From Candidatus Poseidoniales archaeon (GTDB taxonomy: Archaea > Thermoplasmatota > Poseidoniia > Poseidoniales > Poseidoniaceae): 47,483 nt of DNA. Under the pieces are notes generated by a model that searched no databases, was not told the origin of the DNA, and saw only the letters and a program-made list of their open reading frames with translations. A program made the position numbers and the translations under genes. The stretch lies in NCBI GenBank assembly GCA_003602475.1, contig QQSC01000001.1, positions 9,800 through 57,282 on the forward strand. The letters run 5' to 3'. Each line of letters opens with the position of its first letter. Positions within the stretch are counted from its first letter, which is position 1. Below, piece after piece: positions 25,406 through 34,021 of this stretch.

Positions 25406-26890
25406 ATGGTTCCCATCAACCTGTTGAATCCAGAGCGACGGATGTTGCTGAGGATGCAGGAGCACGAGAAGGCCCATTGGTCACTTGATGAGGTTCTCGA
25501 GGCTTGCGACTGGACCGATCAAGCCGTGGTCGTTGGTGCGGGACATGGCTTGGAAAACCACGGGCTCGTTAGCGTTCAAGAACGCGTTTCCACAACGGTG
25601 GACTTGGATGCTGCGGGACGTCAAGCCCGTGAGGATGGACTGTTGGAACACCGATTGTGGTCCTGGTTGTCAGGTCAAGATCAACCCAGCATGAAGGGGT
25701 TGCAGGCCGCCTTTGAGCGCCATGAAGCAGGCCCAGGAGTGGGTCTGCTCAAGCAACTCGGGGTCACCATTGAGCAAGGTCTGCTTGTGGCGGAAAACCC
25801 CTCAACCATCGAAACCATCCTTCGTGACCGAGCGGCATTCTTGGCGTCGTTACCTCGCCCCATGGACTCCACCATGGACGGGCAAGTGGAGGCATTTCGA
25901 GGACGCAAGGGGTTCATCCTCTTGACCGATCGTACCGAACGCCGGTGGAGCATCACCAACCAAGGGAAGAAGGTGCCCAAAGAATCGTTGATTGAAAAAG
26001 CAGTGATCACCGAAATTACACCAGAATTGTTGCAAAGCGACGATTGGAAGACGGCCGAATTTCGTCCCTTTGACGTCACGCTTGAGGCAAACACACCACG
26101 GACGGGAAGAAGCCATCCAATGCAGGCCCTCATTGAACGCATCCGGACGGTGTTTCTCGAGATGGGTTTCTCGGAGTTGGTCGATGATTATGTCCAAACC
26201 GCTGGATGGAACATGGATGCACTGTTTATCCCGCAAGACCACCCTGCAAGAGAGATGCAAGACACGTTCTACCTCGATTCTCCCGCTTCGCTTCCTCTCG
26301 ACGAGAACGTGATGGGCCTTTGGAAAGACATTCACGAACACGGGGGGGAAACCGGTTCAATTGGTTGGGGCGGCAACTTTTCGACCAAGACTGCACAAAA
26401 GGGTCTCCTGCGTACCCATACCACGGTCAACACCATCCAATACTTGGCGGCTCATCCCGCCGATGCATGCCGTGTGTTCTCGGTCGACCGTGTGTTTCGC
26501 AAGGAGGCCATCGATCGAACTCATCTTCCTGAATTCCATCAAATTGAAGGCATCATTATGGAAGAAGGCGCCAACCTTCAGATGCTGGTGACGACCCTGA
26601 AAACCTTCTATGCAAAAATGGGGTATCCGGAGGTTCGCGTCCGTCCGGCGTACTTTCCATACACCGAACCCAGCCTCGAGATTGAGGTTCGTTGGAAGGG
26701 GAAATGGCTTGAGTTGGGCGGGGCCGGGATTTTCAGACCTGAGGTGACCGAACCGCTGGGCATCAAAACACCCGTTTTGGCCTGGGGGATGGGATTGGAA
26801 CGCTTGGCCATGCTGGTGTTGGGTCTTGATGACATCCGACAATTGTACATTTCAGACCTTGAATGGCTCCGCAATCAACCCGTGTTGTGA
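25406..26890 (+). CDS. pheS: Phenylalanyl-tRNA synthetase alpha subunit
   Basis: Catalytic alpha subunit of the alpha2-beta2 PheRS. Residues 1-200 form archaeal/eukaryotic-type N-terminal winged-helix regions. The class II catalytic domain follows: motif 1 around HPMQALIERIRTVFLEMGF, motif 2 in CRVFSVDRVFRKEAIDRTHLPEFHQIEG, the Phe-pocket PAYFPYTEPS, and motif 3 GMGLERLAMLVLG. The 494-aa length fits the archaeal/cytosolic type rather than the approximately 330-aa bacterial type. The start is ATG at 25406, without a clear TATA box. The beta subunit PheT is not in the window. Confidence 0.95.
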   Translation: MVPINLLNPERRMLLRMQEHEKAHWSLDEVLEACDWTDQAVVVGAGHGLENHGLVSVQERVSTTVDLDAAGRQAREDGLLEHRLWSWLSGQDQPSMKGLQAAFERHEAGPGVGLLKQLGVTIEQGLLVAENPSTIETILRDRAAFLASLPRPMDSTMDGQVEAFRGRKGFILLTDRTERRWSITNQGKKVPKESLIEKAVITEITPELLQSDDWKTAEFRPFDVTLEANTPRTGRSHPMQALIERIRTVFLEMGFSELVDDYVQTAGWNMDALFIPQDHPAREMQDTFYLDSPASLPLDENVMGLWKDIHEHGGETGSIGWGGNFSTKTAQKGLLRTHTTVNTIQYLAAHPADACRVFSVDRVFRKEAIDRTHLPEFHQIEGIIMEEGANLQMLVTTLKTFYAKMGYPEVRVRPAYFPYTEPSLEIEVRWKGKWLELGGAGIFRPEVTEPLGIKTPVLAWGMGLERLAMLVLGLDDIRQLYISDLEWLRNQPVL

Positions 26891-26967
26891 AGGCCACAAC
26901 CGTGCGGGTGCCTTGGTCCATGTGGGGCCTCTGCTGCGTGTTCTCTCCGTTTGTTGACCCCTGCGGC

Positions 26968-26975
26968 TTATATCC
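26968..26975 (+). promoter_or_regulatory. TATA-like element before the YbjQ-like pair
   Basis: TTATATCC. At the usual 26-27 nt spacing transcription would start near 26998, downstream of the ATG at 26984, which favours a start at 27032 or later for the first YbjQ-like protein. Confidence 0.4.
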
Positions 26976-26983
26976 ATCGAAGA

Positions 26984-27391
26984 ATGTCTTATCCACCATC
27001 TGCGAATGTGGACCCCCGGGATGAAGTTCATATGGTGGCATTGAGTCCCATCATCATGCAACCCCAAGCCATTTCTCTGTTGATGTCCAACGTTGAAACC
27101 ATACCAGGAAAAATCATTCTCAACTCTTACGGTCTGGTTTCAGGGTCGACCGTCCGTGCCAAGCACATCGGTAAAGACCTCTTCGCAGGCCTCAAAAATC
27201 TTGTTGGTGGCGAACTTCGGGCCTACACCGAACTGCTCAACGAGTCTCGAAACGAGGCGTTGCAACGCATGATGTTGGAAGCCCATAACCGTGGAGCCAA
27301 CGCCATCGTTAATGTTCGATTCGCCACCTCTAGCGTGGCTGCTGGGGCATCGGAATTGTTTGTTTACGGAACGGCTGTTGTTGTTGAGTGA
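26984..27391 (+). CDS. YbjQ/UPF0145 (DUF74) family protein
   Basis: Small pentamer-forming family of unclear function, sometimes annotated as heavy-metal binding. Core motifs: YGLVSGSTVRAKHIGKDLFAG, GGELRAYTELLNESRNEAL, AHNRGANAIVNVRFATS and a C-terminal VYGTAVVV. The N-terminal about 40 residues precede the normal family start. Start candidates are ATG 26984 (135 aa, given here) and ATG 27032; the TATA position favours the second. A second YbjQ-like gene follows after 9 nt. Confidence 0.78.
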   Translation: MSYPPSANVDPRDEVHMVALSPIIMQPQAISLLMSNVETIPGKIILNSYGLVSGSTVRAKHIGKDLFAGLKNLVGGELRAYTELLNESRNEALQRMMLEAHNRGANAIVNVRFATSSVAAGASELFVYGTAVVVE

Positions 27392-27400
27392 GGTGCTCGC

Positions 27401-27892
27401 ATGAGCCAATCTCTCACCCTGCTGGCGTATCTTTTGATTCCCATCGCCTCTGTGCTCTTCATACCCGTGACGTCGTGGGCTCTTGGCCGTTGGTATCAAA
27501 ACGGCTTGCTCAACCAACTCGAAGTTCTTGAATCCCAACACGGGAAGGGATATGGGGAGGAGCTCCTCGTTTCCTACCAGAAGAAAAACGACACCATGGC
27601 AGCAGAATACTCGACCTTGCTGATGGCCAATGTGGTGGTTGGCCCGTCTTGGGGTCAGATGTTCATCATGTGGTGGAAATCGCTCATGGGAGGTTCCCTC
27701 CCCTCGTATGCAGCCGTGCTTGAATACGGACGACGCGAGGCTCTTCAACGGTTGAAGGCCCAAGCACGTGAGCGTGGTTGCACCTCCGTGGTGAACATGC
27801 GCATTGAAACATCGGTGATTTCCACGGCCAAGGGCAACAACTCGAAGTCCTCCTCGGTGGAGTTCCTCGCTTACGGGACCGGTGTACGCTGA
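27401..27892 (+). CDS. Membrane-anchored YbjQ-like protein
   Basis: A 163-aa protein with an N-terminal hydrophobic helix (about 5-28) and a diverged YbjQ-like domain: AEYSTLLMANVVVGPSWGQ, GGSLPSYAAVLEYGRREALQRL, ERGCTSVVNMRIETS and LAYGTGV. The helix order parallels the upstream gene, so the two are probably paralogues. ATG at 27401 has GAGGTG 7 nt upstream. A membrane-bound and a soluble form in one operon suggest a mixed complex (inference). Confidence 0.7.
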   Translation: MSQSLTLLAYLLIPIASVLFIPVTSWALGRWYQNGLLNQLEVLESQHGKGYGEELLVSYQKKNDTMAAEYSTLLMANVVVGPSWGQMFIMWWKSLMGGSLPSYAAVLEYGRREALQRLKAQARERGCTSVVNMRIETSVISTAKGNNSKSSSVEFLAYGTGVR

Positions 27893-28348
27893 TCAGGCCC
27901 AGTCGTCCTTGAAGCGCTTGTCCCGGTTTTTGGCTTCATCCGTTAGGTGTTCATCATCCGGCTGATGCGTCCCGACGTCAATTCGTTCGGTTTCCTCGTT
28001 GTCTTCAAAAGAGCGATAAGACATTTTCCGATGGATGAAGGCCTCAAAATCCTCCCCTCTGAGGCGATGATGTTCACCGTTTTTTCTCTCGCCATGCCGC
28101 TCTTCATCCCGTTGATAGCGAAATCGCATCCGCCAAAAATCCCGGAACATCCGAACAAGCAAATCCTTGTCCTTGGTGAGGTCAAACGACTCGGGCCAGG
28201 TCATGGCGGAGACAAAACTTGTGAATGCTTGCAAACCCTCAACGTACTGCTTCATGGATTTCTCCCCTTCATAGCCAACCGGTTCACCGTTGTCGACGGT
28301 TGGTAAGGAATCCTTGTCTTCGGAACGGTGTTCATCGGAGGGTTGCAT
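27893..28348 (-). CDS. Acidic/charged hypothetical protein
   Basis: Not recognised. A 151-aa hydrophilic protein with a central helical part (MKQYVEGLQAFTSFVSAMTWP, then LVRMFRDFWRMRFRYQRDEE) and a charged C-terminus. The frame is open to a GTG at 28372, but a TATA box lies there; the ATG at 28348 is 27 nt from it. The stop abuts the convergent YbjQ-like gene. Confidence 0.6.
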   Translation of the reverse strand: MQPSDEHRSEDKDSLPTVDNGEPVGYEGEKSMKQYVEGLQAFTSFVSAMTWPESFDLTKDKDLLVRMFRDFWRMRFRYQRDEERHGERKNGEHHRLRGEDFEAFIHRKMSYRSFEDNEETERIDVGTHQPDDEHLTDEAKNRDKRFKDDWA

Positions 28349-28371
28349 GTCCGTTTTATCTCTCGACCACA

Positions 28372-28377
28372 CATAAA
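28372..28377 (-). promoter_or_regulatory. TATA box of the 28348 gene
   Basis: TTTATG on the minus strand, centred 27 nt before the ATG at 28348; rules out the longer GTG start. Confidence 0.5.
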
Positions 28378-28395
28378 CCCTGCAAAACGCATCCT

Positions 28396-28402
28396 CAATA
28401 AG
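28396..28402 (+). promoter_or_regulatory. Possible TATA box of ribK
   Basis: CAATAAG about 24 nt before the ATG at 28423; together with the opposing box it makes a compact divergent promoter. Confidence 0.4.
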
Positions 28403-28422
28403 GGGAAGTCAAACCCAGTGAC

Positions 28423-28887
28423 ATGCATCTGCACGGAAAGGTCAGCAGCGGGCTGGGTCGAGCGCACGTGTTCATGGCCCAACCGCATTATCAAGAGCAA
28501 TTTCGTGAGATTTTGGGGCAAACCGCTTGGCCGGGTACCCTGAACATCACGGTGAACGATGAGGATTTGGCCCCGTACATCGCTTTGCGACGCCGAGCGG
28601 GCATTGACACCTTGGACGCCGGTGACGAGGCTCGTGCCATGGCGGCCGATGTGGATGTTGAGGGTCACGAACTTCATCGGGTTCGTGGCTTCCTGCGCGA
28701 CGGTGTCTCGTTTGGGGGAGCTTCCGCTTACTTGGCGGTTCTTTCGCAAGGAGACAGCGAGGTCAAATGCGCCGTGCTCATTCCCGATTTGACACGACAT
28801 GTTGATGTCATTGAGGTGATTGCTCCCGTGTTTCTTCGTGAGCATCTCAACCTCCACGATGGAGACAGCGTGCACCTCTCACTGTGA
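28423..28887 (+). CDS. ribK: CTP-dependent riboflavin kinase (DUF120)
   Basis: Archaeal riboflavin kinase making FMN from riboflavin with CTP. The N-terminal GKVSSGLGRAHVFMAQPHY and QTAWPGTLNITV match the family signature (G-V-SG-G-G-FM-L-Y, then PGTLNV). The remainder forms the cradle-loop barrel, ending LREHLNLHDGDSVHLSL. 154 aa lacks the N-terminal helix-turn-helix some archaeal versions carry. The end overlaps the convergent truA gene by 9 nt. Confidence 0.88.
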   Translation: MHLHGKVSSGLGRAHVFMAQPHYQEQFREILGQTAWPGTLNITVNDEDLAPYIALRRRAGIDTLDAGDEARAMAADVDVEGHELHRVRGFLRDGVSFGGASAYLAVLSQGDSEVKCAVLIPDLTRHVDVIEVIAPVFLREHLNLHDGDSVHLSL

Positions 28888-29796
28888 GTCTTTGCGGTAC
28901 ACCAACGGCAACTCGCCAAGGCTCGCCCACTCGTTGTAGAGCAGGCCCTTCATCTCGTGCTGTGCGGCCCGTTGCCAACGTCCTTTTTTGGTGCGCTCAG
29001 CAATTCTCCCACTCGGAGGAGCCGTCAACAATGGAGTTGTTTGGTCGGGTGGAAGAGGCTCGTCTTCCCAAGCCACACCCCAAAGGGTGAGCCATTGTGC
29101 AGGAGCGACGCCAAAATCGACCGGTAAGTCCGGTCGTTCAATCGCTTCTTTGACCTGTTGAACGGTCAATTCCCCGAGGGCGATTCTGAACAGTGCATTC
29201 GCCACTCGGCGCACTTGATTCCAGAGGAATGCCTCCCCAACGATCTCAAACCCCATCAATCGGGTTCCGTCCATCCACGGCGTAACGGAAAGAACGGTTC
29301 GCATTGGGTTTTTCCCTTCTTCCAGTTTTGCAAAATTTGTAGCGTTGTAGGTTCCCACAAAGAGGTCAAGCCACATTGAAAAGTCATCGTGAGAGGGCTC
29401 GACCCAGAATTCCATGCCCTCCAATCGATAGCGGTACGTCCGATGAAGGGCCAATCGTGGATTGTGATCGGCGGGGACCTCACGTACGGTGAGCAAGGCG
29501 ATGTTGGGGTCGAGTCGGTCGTCAACGGCTCGAATCATTTTGCGCGGTGTCAACGCTTCCCAAAGAGAGCGGTCGAGATCAACAATACCGCCGTTGATGC
29601 GAACATGAACGCCAGCATCGGTTCGGCTGGAAAGGACAAGTGGATGTTCACCTGGCTTTTTGTCAATCCATTTGAGTGAGGCGAAGGCTCGAATCAATTC
29701 GCCTTGGACGGTGACGACATCGGGTTGGATTTGACTTCCGTGAAAGGCATCGCCGAGGTACCCAACGGTGAAGAAAATGCGAACCTTTTCGCTCAC
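28879..29796 (-). CDS. truA: tRNA pseudouridine synthase A
   Basis: Modifies uridines 38-40 of the tRNA anticodon arm. The catalytic Asp is in SSRTDAGVH, with substrate motifs HRTYRY, FLWNQVRR and the N-terminal FFTVGYLGDAFHGSQ. The length of 305 aa is typical for archaeal TruA. Start is GTG at 29796, preceded by GAGGGG. It lies 9 nt downstream of the helical-repeat gene. Confidence 0.92.
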   Translation of the reverse strand: MSEKVRIFFTVGYLGDAFHGSQIQPDVVTVQGELIRAFASLKWIDKKPGEHPLVLSSRTDAGVHVRINGGIVDLDRSLWEALTPRKMIRAVDDRLDPNIALLTVREVPADHNPRLALHRTYRYRLEGMEFWVEPSHDDFSMWLDLFVGTYNATNFAKLEEGKNPMRTVLSVTPWMDGTRLMGFEIVGEAFLWNQVRRVANALFRIALGELTVQQVKEAIERPDLPVDFGVAPAQWLTLWGVAWEDEPLPPDQTTPLLTAPPSGRIAERTKKGRWQRAAQHEMKGLLYNEWASLGELPLVYRKDSQ

Positions 29797-29805
29797 CTTT
29801 TCCCC

Positions 29806-30333
29806 TCAGTCTTCAGAGGACAAAACGGTCACGGCTTCTTCAGTGGAGTAACCCAAAGCGCCAACTGCCCATTCAAGGGCTTGCTTCAACCATGGCTGAA
29901 TCATGGGGTTTTTCCTGCTTGGATCCATGACTTCGATGGCGTCCACGAGGTTGCGACTGGCGGTGTAGAGGACTTCATCCACGGGAATGCCTTCGATGGC
30001 AAGACGGGTGGCGTAGCGCTGAAATTCTTTTACTGCAACGGGAATTCGTCGGCATTCAAGAGCAAAGGATGCGAAATCTGCGATGTACTCCATGTTCTCC
30101 TCGTCAAGTTCCATGGCCTTCTTGTAGGCGTTCATGATTTTGCGACCAGGAATGACGTCGTCTTGTTCCTCCATGTTCTTCATGTTCGCAAATTCTGCCC
30201 ACATGTGGTGGAGTTGCGGAACATCGGCATGGTCCTTCAATTTTGCATCAATATCGGCCATAGCGCCATCAATGTCGCCTTCTCGGAAGCGTGCAATGGG
30301 GGTTTCCAACAACTCGTCGCTCATGAGGTTCAT
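29806..30333 (-). CDS. TPR-like helical protein
   Basis: Not assigned to a named family. A 175-aa all-helical acidic protein with TPR-like alternation (IARFREGDIDGAMADIDAKL, IMNAYKKAMELDEENMEYIADFA). Start ATG at 30333, or ATG at 30324 three residues later. It lies between the PH-domain membrane protein gene and truA on the same strand. Confidence 0.65.
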   Translation of the reverse strand: MNLMSDELLETPIARFREGDIDGAMADIDAKLKDHADVPQLHHMWAEFANMKNMEEQDDVIPGRKIMNAYKKAMELDEENMEYIADFASFALECRRIPVAVKEFQRYATRLAIEGIPVDEVLYTASRNLVDAIEVMDPSRKNPMIQPWLKQALEWAVGALGYSTEEAVTVLSSED

Positions 30334-30389
30334 CTCTGGTGTGAACGAACGGTGGACGGCTTTTCAAGGCTCGCTTGACCATTCACGCT

Positions 30390-31442
30390 TCAAGCGTTGG
30401 ACCCTTCTTCGTTGGACAGGCGTTCAGCGATGTCCTCGAGGAGGTTGGAGGATGAATGCTTGCGATGCATTTCGTTCAGCATCATTTTGACGGTTTCCCA
30501 CTTTCTGATCTTGTAAAAGCATGTTTTGGGGTCGTGGTCAAGCGTTCGTGTGGTTCGTTGATAGGTCATGAAGGCAAAGAATTTGCTGAGGAATCCACGG
30601 CTGACGGCCGACACGGGTCCGTCGTCTCCCGATGAGCTGCCTGGAGTGGTCCCCACGCTCGTGCTAACGGTTTCCTCGGAGAGGCCGATGCCCGAATCCG
30701 TCATGATGGTCAAGGTGGCGTACCCAAGGATGGTGCCCATTGGGGTTCGCTCAACCATGACTTCAGAGATGCGGTCAAACAGAATTCTCCGGTGTGAGCG
30801 AGACAGCAAAAACGCATGTTGGAAGATGATGGCATTGGTTGTCACGGCGTAGGAGAAACTTCGCTGATATTTCCAAGTGGCACCCCAAAACAGCACGGCA
30901 AACAGAACGCCGAACAAGGTGTAGTTGTACGTGAAATCAATCAAACCATCGTAGGTGTCGTTGAACAGTCCAACGATGGGGGTGACCAGGTCGTCGAGTT
31001 GAATGGCAACGGGCATCAAGGTCGTGACCACCAAGGCGATGGTCACCCAGCGTCCGGAGGTGGAGACATTGAGCATGCGATTGAACCACGTCAGAATACC
31101 CATGATCAGCACAAATCCAACGGGGAATGTTTCACTGTCTGTCAAGTCGATGAAGGTACTGAAAATCTTCACCAGTGTGGGCGAATCATCGTTGGATGAA
31201 ACGCCGAATGCAAAGAGCAGGTGAACCAACAGCACCACGCCACCGAGGACATAGAGGCTGAGAAAGGCCAAGGTGCTTGGGCCTGCTTCCCCGTTTTCCA
31301 TGATTTCTTCGCCAGTAATGAGCCGAAACTTCTTGCTTTGAGCTTCCTTTTTGGAAGCCGCTGCCGATTCTTCGGTCGTCACGGTCGGTGGTGCTTCTGC
31401 GACCTCTTCAGGCTCTTCGACCTTTGTTTCGTGTTCACTCAC
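30390..31442 (-). CDS. Membrane protein with bacterial-PH (bPH2)-like domain
   Basis: An acidic N-terminal tail precedes four hydrophobic helices (about 58-82, 105-120, 132-150 and 172-190). Then comes a bPH2-like domain: SYAVTTNAIIFQHAFLLSRS, FDRISEVMVERTPMGTILGYATL, matching the Y-VT-RI/plerI-dV-v-qs-lgrllGyG pattern of PF03703-type proteins. The C-terminal part is helical and charged. Start is GTG at 31442 with GAGGGAT upstream. Such proteins often bind lipids or partners at membranes; the function here is unknown. Confidence 0.68.
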   Translation of the reverse strand: MSEHETKVEEPEEVAEAPPTVTTEESAAASKKEAQSKKFRLITGEEIMENGEAGPSTLAFLSLYVLGGVVLLVHLLFAFGVSSNDDSPTLVKIFSTFIDLTDSETFPVGFVLIMGILTWFNRMLNVSTSGRWVTIALVVTTLMPVAIQLDDLVTPIVGLFNDTYDGLIDFTYNYTLFGVLFAVLFWGATWKYQRSFSYAVTTNAIIFQHAFLLSRSHRRILFDRISEVMVERTPMGTILGYATLTIMTDSGIGLSEETVSTSVGTTPGSSSGDDGPVSAVSRGFLSKFFAFMTYQRTTRTLDHDPKTCFYKIRKWETVKMMLNEMHRKHSSSNLLEDIAERLSNEEGSNA

Positions 31443-31510
31443 GCTTATCCCTCAACCTTCCTTGTTTGGTCTTGAATGAAATACCTTGCCCCAAACACGG
31501 GTCGGTTCTG

Positions 31511-32716
31511 TCAATAGAGAACGCCCCAAGCATGTTCCGCATTCCCTCGAGCCCAACCGTAATCCGACCGGGTCCGTTTTCCAAATTCATCAATGATGTT
31601 CAACGCTTCGAGTTCCAGCGGGTATTCGTTGTAGGTAAGGTGCGACCAAATTCCTCCTGCTGTTGGTTGGTCGAAATGCCAGTGCGCTCGATCGACCGCT
31701 CTTACTCGCAGCCGTATCTCGGTGCGACCGTTCCACATTCGGACCTCGAAGATTGGCAAAGGTGCCCCAGGGTGTTCTCCATGAGAGCCCTCATGTTCTG
31801 ATGAGGCCGTTTTGTTGACCTCGACACGAGCGAAACGTTCGGTACGTTGATGGCGTGCGTCGTGAAACAAACCTCCCTGAGAGAGCGCGATGTGTTGAAT
31901 GTCACGTTTTTTCCACGGTCGCGAAGTTCTGGAGGTCATCGTTGGGGCAAGGTGCGGTAAGAACCAATCCAAGTACGACCCGTCTTCAAAATGAAGAACG
32001 CCCCAATACCACGGAGGGGAAGGGGCCTGGACACAGACCTTCTGGAAGTAGGCCGTTCCGTTCACCTCGCGTTCATCCACGGTCCCGCTCACTTGCGTGC
32101 CATGGACTCGAAGAATGTCGTATCCCATGTCAGCAGCATAGGTGGCGTTGGAGGGGCGTGCCCGTGACATCAAGTTGTTCCACGGGGTCAGTTTCAACGA
32201 CATGCCCTTTGGTGCACCGTTGAGTACGGCCGCTTTGTCCCCTTTGAGTTCCAACCAAAAATGCGAGAGATCACTGGCCAACCCCATCGACATGTCTTCG
32301 TGAAACAGGGGCACGACCGCACCACCTCCGATGCCTTGACCAGAACCGTGTGGCCAAGCGGGATGCGTGTCGTCCATCGCCACCATCTCGCAGATTTGCT
32401 TGACGTAGGGTTCGTGCATTCGCTTACCATCGTACCACCAGGCACACACCATTCCGTCGATCAAGAGGGCGCCATCATCGTCCGTTCCGGGTCGTTCTCC
32501 GGGGCGCCACGGCATGCCGTTGACTTCCACCCGATCGTTGTCCTTGGTCGACCAAAGAACCATCAATTGTTGACCAGAAGGGGCGCCTTCGGGGTCGTCA
32601 AGCATCACCAACCACCACCACCAGTCCCATGTAAGGTGCCGGAGGGTCGGTCTCAATCCGAGTTTCCACATCGTGGAAAAATCACCCTCAAAAGCCGGTT
32701 GCTCAGGCACAGACAT
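31511..32716 (-). CDS. Lipocalin-like (AttH/CrtC-type) protein, tentative
   Basis: A 401-aa Trp-rich, beta-rich protein without a signal peptide or membrane helix. The WDWWWWLVML start, the middle VNGTAYFQKVCVQAPSPPWYWG and the C-terminal DRAHWHFDQPTAGGIWSHLTY recall the two-barrel AttH/CrtC lipocalin-like family, but I am not certain. Start ATG at 32716 has GAGGTGA 5 nt upstream, 9 nt after the stop of the ABC permease gene, so it is the last gene of that operon. A lipid or isoprenoid ligand handled together with the transporter is plausible (inference). Confidence 0.5.
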   Translation of the reverse strand: MSVPEQPAFEGDFSTMWKLGLRPTLRHLTWDWWWWLVMLDDPEGAPSGQQLMVLWSTKDNDRVEVNGMPWRPGERPGTDDDGALLIDGMVCAWWYDGKRMHEPYVKQICEMVAMDDTHPAWPHGSGQGIGGGAVVPLFHEDMSMGLASDLSHFWLELKGDKAAVLNGAPKGMSLKLTPWNNLMSRARPSNATYAADMGYDILRVHGTQVSGTVDEREVNGTAYFQKVCVQAPSPPWYWGVLHFEDGSYLDWFLPHLAPTMTSRTSRPWKKRDIQHIALSQGGLFHDARHQRTERFARVEVNKTASSEHEGSHGEHPGAPLPIFEVRMWNGRTEIRLRVRAVDRAHWHFDQPTAGGIWSHLTYNEYPLELEALNIIDEFGKRTRSDYGWARGNAEHAWGVLY

Positions 32717-32725
32717 CCCTTCACC

Positions 32726-34021
32726 TCAGTCAATTTCCTTCGATTTGAAGAGGGCGCCACCCAACAGCCAACACCCTGCGGCTTGGAACAACAACACGCC
32801 CAGTGACAGAATCATCGTTGGCAGGGGAGCCAGTCCCAGTCCCGTGTTGGATGCAAAGGTGTTGAGGGCTTCGGCGCCTTCCAAAGGCCCGCCGTACCCT
32901 CCTCCCCACATGCCGGTGGCCACCAACAATCCGGTGTCGGTCCAGGCCATGGCGGCGCCGGCATCAACGACGTTCATGGCCCATCCGATGACCGAAAATC
33001 GGAGAATGGCAGCGTCAGGTGCGCCAAGGGTTGTCAGGATCATGCCCAATTCCCAAGCGGCGAAAGGCAGGGCCAAAACGATGCCGTGTTTCCACATCAC
33101 GCCAAGCAAACAAAACAACATGGAGTACACCAATACGGCAAACAACGATGCCAAAAGGACAGCAAACCAGACGCCCAAGTCGCTGAAGCGATAAAATCCG
33201 TCACTTGGTCCGACCAACCCCGTTACCATGGCTACGGCAGCGATCATCCCCACCATGTAGGGCCATGCCAACCCGAGGAATCCAAGAATTCGGTAGAGGA
33301 ACACTTCTGACCGGGCGATGGGTTTGGCGAGCATGAAGTGCATCGTGCCTGAAGTCATCTCGTCTCGAATGAGGCCTGTTGCCATGAACAGGGGCACAAA
33401 TATCCCGAGCAAGAACACAAATCCGAACTTCCCAATGGCAAGTACGAACGCACGGTGGGAGGCTTCTTTGGCATAGGCTTCGTCGTCGGGGTCCTCATCC
33501 ACATACCCGTCCGAGTTGACAATCGGTTCACCAAACAACGAAGACGTGACCACCAAATCGCATGCAACGCCGTTTCTGTTGGCGTCCTTCTGTGAGGTGG
33601 TGCGCCCTTCGACATTGCAATCCCCGTCATCATCCACGCCATAGCTCCCTTCTGCAAGGTTGTCCCAGTCGATGTCGTCCTCGTTCACCCAAACTGAAGG
33701 GTCGTCCGGGGCGACGGGTGGGTCAAACAAGCCCGGATGGTCAAAAGAAGAATACAAATCGGTCCCCAACATTCGTTCTTGGCCGTCGGGGTACCCGTCT
33801 CCATCGCTGTCAAAACTGTCCCCGTCTTGGTCGATCGCTTCGTACGAACGGGACATGGCGTCAACGTAAAACATCGTTAAGACGGTCATTGCCAGCAGGC
33901 CAACCCCCATCACGACCCATGTGCTCAGGCGCTTTCGTTGCTGGCGAAAGGTGAATTCGGCCACGGCCATGGCTTTGCGATCAAGGCCTCGCCAGATGCT
34001 GGTGGGTTGCGATTTCGCCAT
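32726..34021 (-). CDS. ABC-2 type permease with Ca-binding-like extracytoplasmic loop
   Basis: Membrane subunit of an ABC transporter. After a first helix (about 33-50) there is an exported loop of about 150 residues with DQDGDSFDSDGDGYPDGQE (TSP3/EF-hand-like) and DANRNGVACD (Excalibur-like). Five or six helices follow, beginning GKFGFVFLLGIFVPLFMATG, with the ABC-2 motif RDEMTSGTMHFMLAKPIARSEVF. Start is ATG at 34021 with GGAGGTT about 8 nt upstream; its first base overlaps the upstream stop. It pairs with the ATPase encoded just before. Confidence 0.8.
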   Translation of the reverse strand: MAKSQPTSIWRGLDRKAMAVAEFTFRQQRKRLSTWVVMGVGLLAMTVLTMFYVDAMSRSYEAIDQDGDSFDSDGDGYPDGQERMLGTDLYSSFDHPGLFDPPVAPDDPSVWVNEDDIDWDNLAEGSYGVDDDGDCNVEGRTTSQKDANRNGVACDLVVTSSLFGEPIVNSDGYVDEDPDDEAYAKEASHRAFVLAIGKFGFVFLLGIFVPLFMATGLIRDEMTSGTMHFMLAKPIARSEVFLYRILGFLGLAWPYMVGMIAAVAMVTGLVGPSDGFYRFSDLGVWFAVLLASLFAVLVYSMLFCLLGVMWKHGIVLALPFAAWELGMILTTLGAPDAAILRFSVIGWAMNVVDAGAAMAWTDTGLLVATGMWGGGYGGPLEGAEALNTFASNTGLGLAPLPTMILSLGVLLFQAAGCWLLGGALFKSKEID

